Shown piece after piece: positions 26,114-34,699 of a stretch of DNA of 64,000 nucleotides; positions within the stretch are counted from its first letter, which is position 1, and every line of letters starts with the position of its first letter. A program made the position numbers and the translations under genes. Origin of the DNA: Spongiactinospora rosea (lineage in GTDB: Bacteria > Actinomycetota > Actinomycetes > Streptosporangiales > Streptosporangiaceae); contig NZ_QMEY01000006.1 of the NCBI RefSeq assembly GCF_003315795.1, positions 186,001 to 250,000 on the forward strand, written 5' to 3'. A model generated the notes under the pieces. The model did not search any database and was not told where the DNA came from. It saw only the letters and a list, made by a program, of their open reading frames with translations.

Positions 26114-27223
26114 TCAGACCACCACCAGCTCGCGGGGACGGACGTTGACGCGCTCGCCGCCGTCCTCGCCGCACACCACGATGTCCTCGATACGCGCGCC
26201 GTGCGCGCCGGAGCGGTAGATCCCCGGCTCGACGGAGAACGCGAACCCGGGAGCCAGCGGCTCGGCGTTGCCCGCCACGATGTAGGGGTCCTCGTGGGTC
26301 TCCAGGCCGATGCCGTGGCCGGTGCGGTGGATGAACAGCTCGCCGTACCCGGCCTCCTCGATCACCCGGCGGGCCGCGGCGTCGATCGACTCGCACGTCA
26401 CGCCCGGCCGTACCGCCGCGCAGGCCGCCTCCTGGGCCTGGCGCAGCACCTCGTAGTAGGCGGCGAAGTCGGCGGGCGGCTCGCCCACGCAGTAGACCCG
26501 GGTGGAGTCGGAGCAGTAGCCGCTCGGCATCTGGCCGCCGATGTCGACCACCACCGGCTCGCCCGCCTGGATGACCCGGTCGGACAGGTCGTGGTGCGGG
26601 CTCGCGCCGTTAGGCCCCGAGGCCACGATGACGAAGTCGACCGTGGCGTGCCCGGCGGCGATGATCGCGTCCGCGATGTCCCGCCCCACCTCGCGCTCGG
26701 TGCGGCCGGGGCGCAGGAACCCGGGCACCTGGGCGTGCACCGCGTCGATCGCGGCCCCCGCCTCGCGCAACGCCGCCACCTCGGCCGGGCTCTTGCGCAT
26801 CCGCATCTCGCGCAGCACCGATGAGGCCAGCACCTGCTCGGCCCCCGGCAGCGCGTCACGGAACCGCAGCGAGGTCATCGCCCACATCCGATCGGCCAGG
26901 GCGACCCTGGCCACCCCGCCGCCCAGCCGCTTGGCCACATGCGCGAAGGGGTCGTCGGTCTCCTCCCAGGCCACGAACTCCACACCGAGCCGCGACGCCG
27001 GAGAGTGCTCGGCGGCGGGCAGTTCCAGCCGGGGCACCATCAAGAAGGCGTCACCGGCGGCCGGGACCACCAGGCACGTCAGCCGCTCCAGCGGCAACGC
27101 CTCATAACCGGTGATGTAGCGAAGGTCGGGTCCGGGGGTCAGCAACAGCGCGTCGATGCCCGCCCGCCGGGTCGCCTCCTGCGCGGCGGCGAGCCGGGCC
27201 ACGGGGTACAGATCAGAGGTCAC
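26114..27223 (-). CDS. M24-family Xaa-Pro aminopeptidase
   Basis: The 369-residue product from GTG 27223 is a pita-bread metallopeptidase related to PepQ and aminopeptidase P. The creatinase-like N-terminal domain covers about residues 1-130. The catalytic domain has all five metal ligands: Asp in VVVDIGGQ, Asp in CSDSTRVY, His in HRTGHGIG, Glu in VEPGIY and Glu in ARIEDIVV. It releases N-terminal residues next to proline or hydrolyses Xaa-Pro dipeptides in the cytoplasm. It is the first gene of a pair with the acyl-CoA dehydrogenase and is divergent from the 5'-3' exonuclease with a 33-base gap. Confidence 0.92.
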   Translation of the reverse strand: MTSDLYPVARLAAAQEATRRAGIDALLLTPGPDLRYITGYEALPLERLTCLVVPAAGDAFLMVPRLELPAAEHSPASRLGVEFVAWEETDDPFAHVAKRLGGGVARVALADRMWAMTSLRFRDALPGAEQVLASSVLREMRMRKSPAEVAALREAGAAIDAVHAQVPGFLRPGRTEREVGRDIADAIIAAGHATVDFVIVASGPNGASPHHDLSDRVIQAGEPVVVDIGGQMPSGYCSDSTRVYCVGEPPADFAAYYEVLRQAQEAACAAVRPGVTCESIDAAARRVIEEAGYGELFIHRTGHGIGLETHEDPYIVAGNAEPLAPGFAFSVEPGIYRSGAHGARIEDIVVCGEDGGERVNVRPRELVVV

Positions 27224-27256
27224 GGGTCCAATGTAGGCCGTGCGAGGATGAGGGTC

Positions 27257-28171
27257 ATGCCCGGACTGATGCTGCTCGACACCGCCTCGCTCTACTTCCG
27301 CGCGTTCTACGGCGTGCCCGAGTCGGTCACCTCTCCGGACGGCCGGCCGGTCAACGCCGTCCGCGGCCTGATCGACATGATCGCCACCCTGGTCCGCTCC
27401 GGCTCCCCCACCGAGCTGGTGGCGTGCATGGACGCCGACTGGCGGCCGGCGTTCCGGGTGGCGGCGGTGCCGTCGTACAAGGCCCACCGGGTCGCCGAGG
27501 GCGACCAGGAGGACGTGCCGGACGCGCTGGCGCCGCAGGTCCCGATCATCGAGGAGACCCTGGACGCCCTCGGCATCGCCAGGATCGGCGTGGCCGGTTA
27601 CGAGGCCGACGACATCATCGGCACCTGCACGGCCCGCGCCAAGGGCCCCGTCGACATCGTCACCGGCGACCGCGACCTGTTCCAGCTCGTGGACGACGCC
27701 CGGCAGATCCGCGTCCTCTACACCGCGCGCGGCATCCGCAACCTCCAGGTCGTGGACGAGGCCGCGGTGACCGCGAAGTACGGCATCCCCGGCCGGACCT
27801 ACGCCGACTTCGCCACGCTGCGCGGCGACCCGAGCGACGGCCTGCCCGGCGTGCCCGGCGTGGGCGACAAGAGCGCCGCCGCGCTGATCAACCGCTTCGG
27901 CGACCTGCCCGCGATGCTCGCGGCCCTCGACGCCGGGCAGACCGAGGGCTTCCCCGCCGGGGCCCGCACCAAGCTGTCCGCCGCCCGCGACTACCTGCGG
28001 GTCGCCCCCGCCGTCGTCAAGGTCGCGCACGACGCCCCGCTGCCCGACATCGACCTGACCCTGCCCGCCGAGCCCCGCGACAAGCGCGCCCTGGTCGCCC
28101 TCGCCGACCGCCATGGCCTCGACGGCCCCCTCAACCGCCTCCTCGACGCCCTGGCCAAGACCACCGCCTGA
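27257..28171 (+). CDS. 5'-3' exonuclease / flap nuclease domain protein
   Basis: This 304-residue protein equals the N-terminal 5' nuclease of DNA polymerase I made as a stand-alone enzyme. The metal-binding acidic motifs are visible: LLDTASLYFRAFYG, GYEADDIIG, VTGDRDLFQLV and the helix-hairpin-helix region DPSDGLPGVPGVGDKSAAAL. It cuts RNA primers and flaps. ATG 27257 is preferred; ATG 27248, nine bases upstream, is also in frame. It lies divergent from the M24 peptidase and is followed by a hairpin terminator. Confidence 0.93.
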   Translation: MPGLMLLDTASLYFRAFYGVPESVTSPDGRPVNAVRGLIDMIATLVRSGSPTELVACMDADWRPAFRVAAVPSYKAHRVAEGDQEDVPDALAPQVPIIEETLDALGIARIGVAGYEADDIIGTCTARAKGPVDIVTGDRDLFQLVDDARQIRVLYTARGIRNLQVVDEAAVTAKYGIPGRTYADFATLRGDPSDGLPGVPGVGDKSAAALINRFGDLPAMLAALDAGQTEGFPAGARTKLSAARDYLRVAPAVVKVAHDAPLPDIDLTLPAEPRDKRALVALADRHGLDGPLNRLLDALAKTTA

Positions 28172-28176
28172 CCCAT

Positions 28177-28209
28177 CCGCCCCGCCATGATCCCCGGCGG
28201 CCGGGGCGG
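28177..28209 (+). terminator. Hairpin terminator of the exonuclease gene
   Basis: CCGCCCCG at 28177-28184 pairs exactly with CGGGGCGG at 28202-28209 and starts five bases after the stop codon. There is no T tract, which is common for actinobacterial terminators. Confidence 0.5.
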
Positions 28210-28319
28210 GCGGTCACGCCCGCCGAGGCCGGAGAGACCCGCCGCGCCCCCGGAACCGAGTGACCGGGCGACCCCCGGCCCTCGCCGGAAACAGGGCGGC
28301 GGACCCCCGGCGGGGCGGG

Positions 28320-31070
28320 TCAGGTGACGGAGGTGTAGGCGACGACGCCGCGGCGGATGGCGTCCATGGCCTTGGAGGCGTTCTTCTTGACCGGGCTCTG
28401 CGGGGCCGCCGCGTCGCCGATCTGCCCGAGCAGGTCCAGGAGCTGCTTCATCCAGCGCACGAAGTCGCCCGCCGCCAGCTCCGTGCCGCCCGCTCCGTCG
28501 GTCAGGACGGCGTCCAGGCTGTGCCCGCGGGCCCAGCGGAAGGCCGCCCAGGCGAACCCGAAGTCGGGCTCGCGGGTGAACGACAGCCCGTGGCTCTCCT
28601 CGATGACCTCAAGGTCGCCCCACAGCCGGACCATGGCCGCCAGCGTCTCGGTGGCCTCCCCCGCCGGGATCTTGGGGCGGCGCGCCTCGTCCGACTGGCG
28701 GGACTCGAAGACCAGCGCCGACACGCACGCCGCCAGCTCGGCCGGGTCGAGCGCGTCCCACAGCCCCGAGCGCAGGCACTCGGCGGTGAGCAGGTCCAGC
28801 TCGGTGTAGAGTGCGGCCAGCCGCCTGCCCTGCACGGTCACCGTCTCCCCGTCCAGGTAGCCGAGCTGGTCCAGCACCCCGCACACCCGGTCGAAGGTAC
28901 GGGCGATGACGTGGGACCTGCTCTCCACCCGGCGCCGCAGCCCCTCGCTCTCGCGCAGCTGCTTGTAGTAGCGCTCGGCCCAGCGGGCGTGGTCCTCGCG
29001 CTCCTCGCAGGCGTGGCAGGGGTGCTGCCTGATCAGCCGCCGCAGCTCGGTGACCTCTTCGTCCTCCACCGCGTGGTCCCTGGCCCTGGGCGGCTTGCCG
29101 AGATCGCGGTCGCCCAGCTTGGCGTGCATGGTGGCCACCAGGTCGGCGCGGTCTCGCGGGGCGCGGGAGTTGAAGTTCTTTGGAATGCGCAGCCGTTCGA
29201 CGGGCTCCACCGGCACCGGGAAGTCGGCCGCCGACAGCCGCTTGACCTGCTTGGCGATGGTCAGCACCAGCGGCGAGGGCCCCTCGCCGCGCCCGGCCAG
29301 GCCACGCGGGTTGAGCCCCGGGTCCAGCACCACCGCCAGGCCCGCCCGGCGTCCGGCGGGCACCCGGATCACATCGCCCGGCCGCAGCGCCTCCAGCGAC
29401 CTGATCGCCTGCGCCCGGCGGGCCGCGGTGCGCTGGCGGGACAGGTCGGACTCGCGGTCCGACAGCCGCCTGCGCAGCGCCGCGTACTCGCTGAAGTCGC
29501 CCAGGTGGCAGGTCATCGCGTCCTGGTAGCCGGCCAGGGCCTCGTCGGTGCGGCGGAGCTGCCTGGCCAGCCCGACCACCGCCCGGTCGGCCTGGAACTG
29601 GGCGAACGACGCTTCGAGCAGCGTGCGCGCCCGTGCCCGCCCAACCTGGCCCACCAGGTTGACCGCCATGTTGTACGACGGGCGGAAGCTGGAGCGCAGC
29701 GGGTAGGTACGGGTGCTGGCCAGCCCGGCGACCGACACCGGGTCGCCGCCCGGCTGCCAGATCACCACCGCGTGGCCCTCCACGTCGATGCCCCGCCGCC
29801 CGGCCCGCCCGGTCAACTGGGTGTACTCGCCGGGGGTGAGGTCGGCGTGGGTCTCGCCGTTCCACTTGTCGAGCTTTTCGATGACCACCGAGCGGGCCGG
29901 CATGTTGATGCCCAGGGCCAGCGTCTCGGTGGCGAAGACCGCCTTGACCAGGCCCTCGGTGAACAGCTCCTCCACGACCTCCTTGAAGGTGGGCAGCATG
30001 CCCGCGTGGTGGGCGGCGAGGCCCCGCTCCAGGCACTCGCGCCACTCAAGGAAGCCGAGCACCGCGAGGTCTTCGTCGGGCAGGTGGGCGGTGCGCTCGT
30101 CCACGATCTGGCGGATCTCGTGCCGCTCCCGCTCGGTGGTCAGCCGCAGCCCGGAGTACAGGCACTGCATGACGGCGGCGTCGCAACCGGCCCGCGAGAA
30201 GATGAAGGTGATCGCGGGCAGCAGCCCTTCGGCGTCGAGGCGCTCCACCACGTCGGCCCGGCTCGGCGCGCGAAACCCGCGCGGCCTGCCGTACCCGCGC
30301 CTGCCCCGCGGCGGGCCGCCGCCGAGCCGCCCCTCCTCGCGGGACATGCGCAGCAGCTCGGGGTTGACCCTCGGCCGCTCGCCCTCCTCCTCGGAGACGA
30401 ACAGGTCGTACAGCCGGTTGCCGGCCAGCATGTGCTGCCACAGCGGCACCGGGCGGTGCTCATCGACGATCACCGTGGTGTCGCCGCGGACCTCGCCCAG
30501 CCACTCGCCGAACTCCTCGGCGTTGCTGACCGTGGCCGAGAGCGCCACCACGCGCACCGACTCGGGCAGGTGGATGATGACCTCTTCCCACACCGCCCCG
30601 CGGAACCGGTCGGCCAGGTAGTGGACCTCGTCCATCACCACGAAGCCCAGCCCGGCCAGCGTCGCCGACCCGGCATAGAGCATGTTGCGCAGCACCTCGG
30701 TGGTCATCACCACGATCGGGGCCTCGCCGTTGACGCTGTTGTCGCCGGTGAGCAGGCCGACCTTCTTGGTGCCGTAGCGCTTCACCAGGTCGTTGTACTT
30801 CTGGTTGGACAGCGCCTTGATCGGGGTGGTGTAGAAGCACTTGCGCCCCTGCTCAAGGGCCAGGTGGACGGCGAACTCGCCGACCACCGTCTTGCCCGAG
30901 CCGGTGGGCGCGGCCACCAGCACTCCGTCACCGGCCTCCAGGGCGTGGCACGCGTCGATCTGGAACTCGTCCAGCTCGAAGTCGTACAACTCGCGGAACG
31001 ACCTCATCGCGGGGCCTTCGTGGGCGATGCTCTCCCGGAAGGCCGCATACCGCTCCGCTGGCGTCGTCAT
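28320..31070 (-). CDS. helY: Ski2-like DEAD/DEAH RNA helicase
   Basis: This 916-residue ATPase is of the Ski2/Mtr4 class, conserved in actinobacteria next to tat genes. It has Walker A APTGSGKTV (residues 54-62), the DEVH box in VMDEVHYLADR (about 145), the SAT motif in VVALSATVSN, and the C-terminal RecA-like domain with QLTGRAGRRGID (motif VI). The DSHCT-type helical C terminus has a winged region and a conserved HPCHACEERED zinc-like stretch. Its function is probably RNA unwinding in decay or processing. It is located after tatC, separated by a hairpin and the 17-bp repeat. Confidence 0.93.
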   Translation of the reverse strand: MTTPAERYAAFRESIAHEGPAMRSFRELYDFELDEFQIDACHALEAGDGVLVAAPTGSGKTVVGEFAVHLALEQGRKCFYTTPIKALSNQKYNDLVKRYGTKKVGLLTGDNSVNGEAPIVVMTTEVLRNMLYAGSATLAGLGFVVMDEVHYLADRFRGAVWEEVIIHLPESVRVVALSATVSNAEEFGEWLGEVRGDTTVIVDEHRPVPLWQHMLAGNRLYDLFVSEEEGERPRVNPELLRMSREEGRLGGGPPRGRRGYGRPRGFRAPSRADVVERLDAEGLLPAITFIFSRAGCDAAVMQCLYSGLRLTTERERHEIRQIVDERTAHLPDEDLAVLGFLEWRECLERGLAAHHAGMLPTFKEVVEELFTEGLVKAVFATETLALGINMPARSVVIEKLDKWNGETHADLTPGEYTQLTGRAGRRGIDVEGHAVVIWQPGGDPVSVAGLASTRTYPLRSSFRPSYNMAVNLVGQVGRARARTLLEASFAQFQADRAVVGLARQLRRTDEALAGYQDAMTCHLGDFSEYAALRRRLSDRESDLSRQRTAARRAQAIRSLEALRPGDVIRVPAGRRAGLAVVLDPGLNPRGLAGRGEGPSPLVLTIAKQVKRLSAADFPVPVEPVERLRIPKNFNSRAPRDRADLVATMHAKLGDRDLGKPPRARDHAVEDEEVTELRRLIRQHPCHACEEREDHARWAERYYKQLRESEGLRRRVESRSHVIARTFDRVCGVLDQLGYLDGETVTVQGRRLAALYTELDLLTAECLRSGLWDALDPAELAACVSALVFESRQSDEARRPKIPAGEATETLAAMVRLWGDLEVIEESHGLSFTREPDFGFAWAAFRWARGHSLDAVLTDGAGGTELAAGDFVRWMKQLLDLLGQIGDAAAPQSPVKKNASKAMDAIRRGVVAYTSVT

Positions 31071-31131
31071 GCTGCTCAGCCTACCGATACCGGGATTCCG
31101 GTCGGTCCGTCCGGTGTGAAACCGGCCGGCT

Positions 31132-31148
31132 CCTTTACAAAGTAGATC
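31132..31148 (-). repeat. 17-bp repeat, copy 1 (upstream of helY)
   Basis: The minus strand reads GATCTACTTTGTAAAGG. An identical 17-mer in the same orientation is at 46844-46860. Both copies lie just downstream of a hairpin after a minus-strand gene, here seven bases after the tatC hairpin. It may be a promoter or processing element. Confidence 0.55.
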
Positions 31149-31155
31149 TCAGAGT

Positions 31156-31170
31156 GGCCGGAGTCCGGCC
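31156..31170 (-). terminator. Hairpin after tatC
   Basis: GGCCGGAGTCCGGCC is a self-complementary 15-mer located 15 bases beyond the tatC stop codon. It probably separates tatC from helY transcription. Confidence 0.5.
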
Positions 31171-31185
31171 GTTCCGGGCGTCGGG

Positions 31186-32052
31186 CTAGCGTGCCGGTTC
31201 CTGGTCGTCGGAGCCGCCGAGATCCAGTGGCGATGCCTCGTCGTCGTCGAGGCTCGAATAGTCCTCGCCCGCGGGCCGCCGCTTCTCGCGCAGGAACATG
31301 AACAGCTCGGCCAGCATGAACAGGATGACCATGGGCGCCGCCAGCGCCATCATGGTCAGCGGCTCGCCGCCGGGCGTGGCCACGGCCCCGAACACGAACA
31401 TCAGGAAGATGACCATGCGCCGGTGCTTCTTCACCGTCTGGTGCGGGAGCACGCCGATGATGTTGAGGAACACCATCAGCAGCGGCAGCTCGAAGGAGAT
31501 GCCGAACACCAACAGCATGATCATGGTGTAGCTGAGGTACTCGTCGATCTGGATCAGCGGCACGGTGTCGTCGGGGGCGAAGCCCAGGAGCAGCCCGAGC
31601 GCGGTGTCCTGGACGATGTAGGCCAGCGCCGCGCCCGCCAGGAACAGCGGGATGGCCAGGCCCAGGAAGCCGACCGTGTAGCGCCGCTCGTTGCGGTACA
31701 GGCCCGGGGTGACGAACGCCCAGATCTGGTAGAGCCACACCGGAGAGGCCAGCACGAGCCCGACCATGGCCGAGACGTGCAGGGTGAGGAAGAAGGACTG
31801 GAAGATGCCGCCGACCGCCAGGCTGCAGTCCCCCGGCCGCAACTGCTGCGCGGCCGCCGTGTCACAGAACGGCGCCTTCAGGAAGGCCCACACCGGGTCG
31901 AAGAAGAGGAACCCCACCACGGTGCCCACGACGACCGCGAGGACCGCGATGACGAGCCGGTTGCGCAGCTCGCGCAGGTGCTCCATCAGGGGCATGCGCC
32001 CCTCGGGGTCCCGCCCGTCGGCGCCGGGCTTGGGCCATTTCAGCAGAGCCAT
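31186..32052 (-). CDS. tatC: Sec-independent translocase TatC
   Basis: This 288-residue protein has six transmembrane helices. The conserved N-terminal MPLMEHLRELRNRL binds the twin-arginine signal peptide. ASPVWLYQIWAFVTPGLYRNERR and FGISFELPLLMVFLNIIG are family signatures. The basic cytosolic loop PHQTVKKHRRM and an acidic C-terminal tail (EDYSSLDDDEASP) are also seen. TatC is the receptor of the Tat export pathway for folded proteins. It follows tatA by 67 bases, giving the usual actinobacterial pafB-pafC-tatA-tatC order. Confidence 0.97.
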   Translation of the reverse strand: MALLKWPKPGADGRDPEGRMPLMEHLRELRNRLVIAVLAVVVGTVVGFLFFDPVWAFLKAPFCDTAAAQQLRPGDCSLAVGGIFQSFFLTLHVSAMVGLVLASPVWLYQIWAFVTPGLYRNERRYTVGFLGLAIPLFLAGAALAYIVQDTALGLLLGFAPDDTVPLIQIDEYLSYTMIMLLVFGISFELPLLMVFLNIIGVLPHQTVKKHRRMVIFLMFVFGAVATPGGEPLTMMALAAPMVILFMLAELFMFLREKRRPAGEDYSSLDDDEASPLDLGGSDDQEPAR

Positions 32053-32119
32053 ACGGGTGTCCTGGTCTCGGGGAGGAGTAGGCGTGAGCGGGCCGGCCCT
32101 GGGGCCGAGGCCGGGGCCG

Positions 32120-32428
32120 TCAGCTCAGCTTGTCCTTGAGGCCGCCGGCCTGGGCCCGCTCGCGCTCGGCGAGGATCCTGGCCTGCTCCTCAGGGGTCAG
32201 CACGACGGCCTGGTGGATCTGCGGCTGGGGCTGGGCGGGCTGCTGCTGCTGCGCGTCGACCTTGTCCACCGTGGTCTCGTCGTCCTCGCGCAGCTTCGCG
32301 GTCTCCGACTTGAAGATGCGCATGGAGCGGCCGATCGAACGGGCGGCGTCAGGAAGCTTCTTGGCACCGAACAGCAACACCAAGATGACCGCGATGATGA
32401 TCAGCTCAGTAGGTCCCAGGTTGGGCAT
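32120..32428 (-). CDS. tatA: Sec-independent translocase TatA
   Basis: This 102-residue pore subunit of the Tat system has one N-terminal helix ([38 protein letters not shown]) with the typical FGAKKLP hinge, followed by an amphipathic helix and a charged Gln-rich tail. Family members oligomerise to form the passage for folded proteins. ATG 32428 is preceded by AAAGGA. Only TatA and TatC are encoded here, as in many actinobacteria, where TatB is elsewhere. Confidence 0.97.
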   Translation of the reverse strand: MPNLGPTELIIIAVILVLLFGAKKLPDAARSIGRSMRIFKSETAKLREDDETTVDKVDAQQQQPAQPQPQIHQAVVLTPEEQARILAERERAQAGGLKDKLS

Positions 32429-32498
32429 GACACATCCTTTACACCGAGCGGCGTTCTTTCACTGACACCGATCGTACGCTGCCGAGAGCGCGGCCACA

Positions 32499-32684
32499 TC
32501 ATTCCGGGTGCCGCAAAGCGTCGATCTTTTGTCGAAGTATGTCCTGTTTGGGGGTTAACCGGGCCCTGGCCCGTTCCAGCTCCCGGTGCAGTTTCCGCGC
32601 CGCGGCCAGCACCCGAATCGCCAGCACGGCGATGACGACGACGCCCGCGAAGGCCACCCCGACCCCGGCGAAGACCCAGGTCAT
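32499..32684 (-). CDS. Small single-pass membrane protein
   Basis: This 61-residue protein has one transmembrane helix (MTWVFAGVGVAFAGVVVIAVLAIRVL) and a short, mostly basic amphipathic cytosolic tail (AARKLHRELERARARLTPKQDILRQKIDALR). The ATG overlaps the pafC stop (ATGA), which strongly supports it as a real gene. It occurs between pafC and tatA. I know no function; a small membrane partner for Tat or for PafBC signalling is possible by context only. No homologue can be recalled with confidence. Confidence 0.75.
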   Translation of the reverse strand: MTWVFAGVGVAFAGVVVIAVLAIRVLAAARKLHRELERARARLTPKQDILRQKIDALRHPE

Positions 32685-33661
32685 CGGGCCGGCTCGCGTT
32701 CGTACAGGGCCAGCGCGGCCCCGGCCCGCTCGCGCACCGCGGCGGCCAGCGCGGGCGGCGAGACCACCCGCCCGGTGTCGCCGAGCCGCAGCGCCAGGCG
32801 TACCAGCCAGCCCTGGTCGCGGGCCCGCAGGGCCACCCGCAGGCGGCCCTCCCCCAGCTCCCTGACCTCTTCGCACGGGTAGTACTCGGCCACCCAGCGG
32901 CCGTCGGGCGTGACCTCCAGCTCCACCAGCTCATCGCTCGGCGAGGGCAGGAAGACGCCCTGGGCGACATCGCGGGACTCGGCCCCGGCGGGCGGCTCGG
33001 CCGCCACATCGAGCACCCGGACCTCCTGCATGCGATCCAGCCGGAACAGCCGGACCGCCTCGGCCCGGTAGCACCAGCCCTCCAGGTAGGGGCGCCCGTC
33101 GGCGAACACCAGCCGCATCGGATCGACCTCGCGCCAGGTGACCTCGTCGCGGCCGGGCACGTAGTAGCGCAGCGACAGCCGCCGCCGGGCGCGCAGCCCC
33201 TCCTGCACCGCGGCCAGCGCGTCGGGCGCGGCCTCGACGTCGACCTCCACCGCGACCTGGCTGCTGACCGCCGCCGCGGCCTCGCCCGCCGCCCGCTCCA
33301 GCTTGGCGATCACCCGGGCCAGCGCCTCACGGTCGCCCATCTCGGCGAACTCGGGGAACTCCAGCAGCATCCGCAGCGCCACCAGCAGCGCGCTGGCCTC
33401 GTCCACGGCCAGCCGCAGCGGCCTGGCGATGGTCTCGGCGTTGTCGATCAGGATCTCGCCGCCGTCCCAGGAGACGTCGATGAGGTCGCCCGGCGTGTGC
33501 CCGGGCAGCCCGCACATCCACACGAGCTGCAGGTCGTCGATGAGCTGCTTCTCGCTCACCGCGAAGATCTTGGCGACCTCGGCGACCTGCGCGCCGGGGT
33601 GCGACATCAGATACGGCACCAGCGCGAGCAGGCGCGGGAGACGGTCGGCCGACGCGCTCAC
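32681..33661 (-). CDS. pafC: WYL-domain regulator PafC
   Basis: This 326-residue regulator has an N-terminal winged helix (PRLLALVPYLMSHPGAQVAEVAKIFAVSEKQLIDDLQLV) and a WYL domain (about 165-235: RRRLSLRYYVPGRDEVTWREVDPMRLVFADGRPYLEGWC) plus a C-terminal extension. With PafB it forms a heterodimer that activates DNA-damage genes independently of LexA; the WYL domain is thought to sense single-stranded DNA. It overlaps pafB by four bases. No promoter match to the PafBC site was located in the window. Confidence 0.95.
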   Translation of the reverse strand: MSASADRLPRLLALVPYLMSHPGAQVAEVAKIFAVSEKQLIDDLQLVWMCGLPGHTPGDLIDVSWDGGEILIDNAETIARPLRLAVDEASALLVALRMLLEFPEFAEMGDREALARVIAKLERAAGEAAAAVSSQVAVEVDVEAAPDALAAVQEGLRARRRLSLRYYVPGRDEVTWREVDPMRLVFADGRPYLEGWCYRAEAVRLFRLDRMQEVRVLDVAAEPPAGAESRDVAQGVFLPSPSDELVELEVTPDGRWVAEYYPCEEVRELGEGRLRVALRARDQGWLVRLALRLGDTGRVVSPPALAAAVRERAGAALALYEREPAR

Positions 33662-34608
33662 GCCATGGCCCCTTTCAGACGGCGGATGACGGCGTCGCGG
33701 GCGTCGGGCGGGTCCACGACCTCGACGTCGGAACCGAGGCTCGCCAGCCAGCCGGCCAGCCGCTCGGGGTCGGCGAACACCACCTCGGCCTCGTCCCAGC
33801 CGTCGCCGGCCGGGCGCACCTCCCTGGCCAGGTGGCGCACGCCCTGGCAGGTGCCGGTGCGCAGCCGCAGCAGCGCGGTGCGCTCGGGCATCGCCTGGTC
33901 ATCGCGATAGCCGACCATCTCGCGCAGATCGACGCCCGGCGGCACGCGGACCGCGCCGGGGCGGCCGACCGGGGTGACCGCGCCGGTGATCCGGCTCAGC
34001 CGGAAGACCCGGTGGTCGTCGCGGTCGCGGTCGTGGCCGACGATGTACCAGCGCCCGCGGCGGCTGACCACGCCCCACGGCTCGACCGTGCGGGTGCGGG
34101 CCTGGCCGCTGCCGGCCGTGCGGTAGTCGAAGCGGACGGCGCGGCGGTCGCGGACGGCCTCCCACAGCGCGGGGAAGGACGGGTCGCGGGTGTCCACGCG
34201 CAGCTCCAGCGCGTCCATCCCGCTCTCCTGGGTCTCCACCCCGGCGGCGCGGAGCTTCAGCAGCGCCCCGCCCGCGGCCTCGGCCAGGCTGGCCCGCCGC
34301 CACACCTGCGCGGCCAGGCCGAGCACGGCGGCCTCGTCGGGCGCGAGCGTGATCTCCGGCAGCTCGTACGCCTGCCGCACGATGCGGTAGCCCGGCTCGT
34401 CGTCCCAGGGGTCCTTGTGGACCTCGATGGGAATGCCGATCTCCCGCAGCTCGTTCTTGTCACGCTCGAACATCCGCTGGAACGCCTCGTCGCCGTCGCG
34501 GTCGTAGCCGGGCACGACCTGGCGGATCTGATCCGCGGGCAGCGGACGGCTGGTCGCCAGCAGGCAGATCACGAGATTGAGCAGGCGCTCGGTCTTGCGC
34601 CGCGACAT
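33658..34608 (-). CDS. pafB: WYL-domain regulator PafB
   Basis: ATG 34608 follows GGAGGGG at five bases and gives 316 residues. It has an N-terminal helix-turn-helix (RLLNLVICLLATSRPLPADQIRQVV), a central WYL domain (about 150-210: AVRFDYRTAGSGQARTRTVEPWGVVSRRGRWYIVGHDRDRDD) and a C-terminal extension domain. It works with PafC, which overlaps its stop. The conserved PafB/PafC pair sits next to the proteasome accessory genes, though pafA lies 3.4 kb away here, separated by inserted genes. It is divergent from the DUF3866 gene. Confidence 0.94.
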   Translation of the reverse strand: MSRRKTERLLNLVICLLATSRPLPADQIRQVVPGYDRDGDEAFQRMFERDKNELREIGIPIEVHKDPWDDEPGYRIVRQAYELPEITLAPDEAAVLGLAAQVWRRASLAEAAGGALLKLRAAGVETQESGMDALELRVDTRDPSFPALWEAVRDRRAVRFDYRTAGSGQARTRTVEPWGVVSRRGRWYIVGHDRDRDDHRVFRLSRITGAVTPVGRPGAVRVPPGVDLREMVGYRDDQAMPERTALLRLRTGTCQGVRHLAREVRPAGDGWDEAEVVFADPERLAGWLASLGSDVEVVDPPDARDAVIRRLKGAMA

Positions 34609-34699
34609 CCGGTCCCCTCCTTCCTCCAAGGAGACGCTACCGCGTCCCAGGGGGCGTCGGCGCGCGTCAGCGGGCGCCAGCGTCCACTACCCTTCCGGC

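Noticed and set aside
28260..31145. 961-codon plus-strand frame opposite helY
   Set aside because: HelY has complete helicase motifs on the other strand; the plus frame has low-complexity composition and no start signal.
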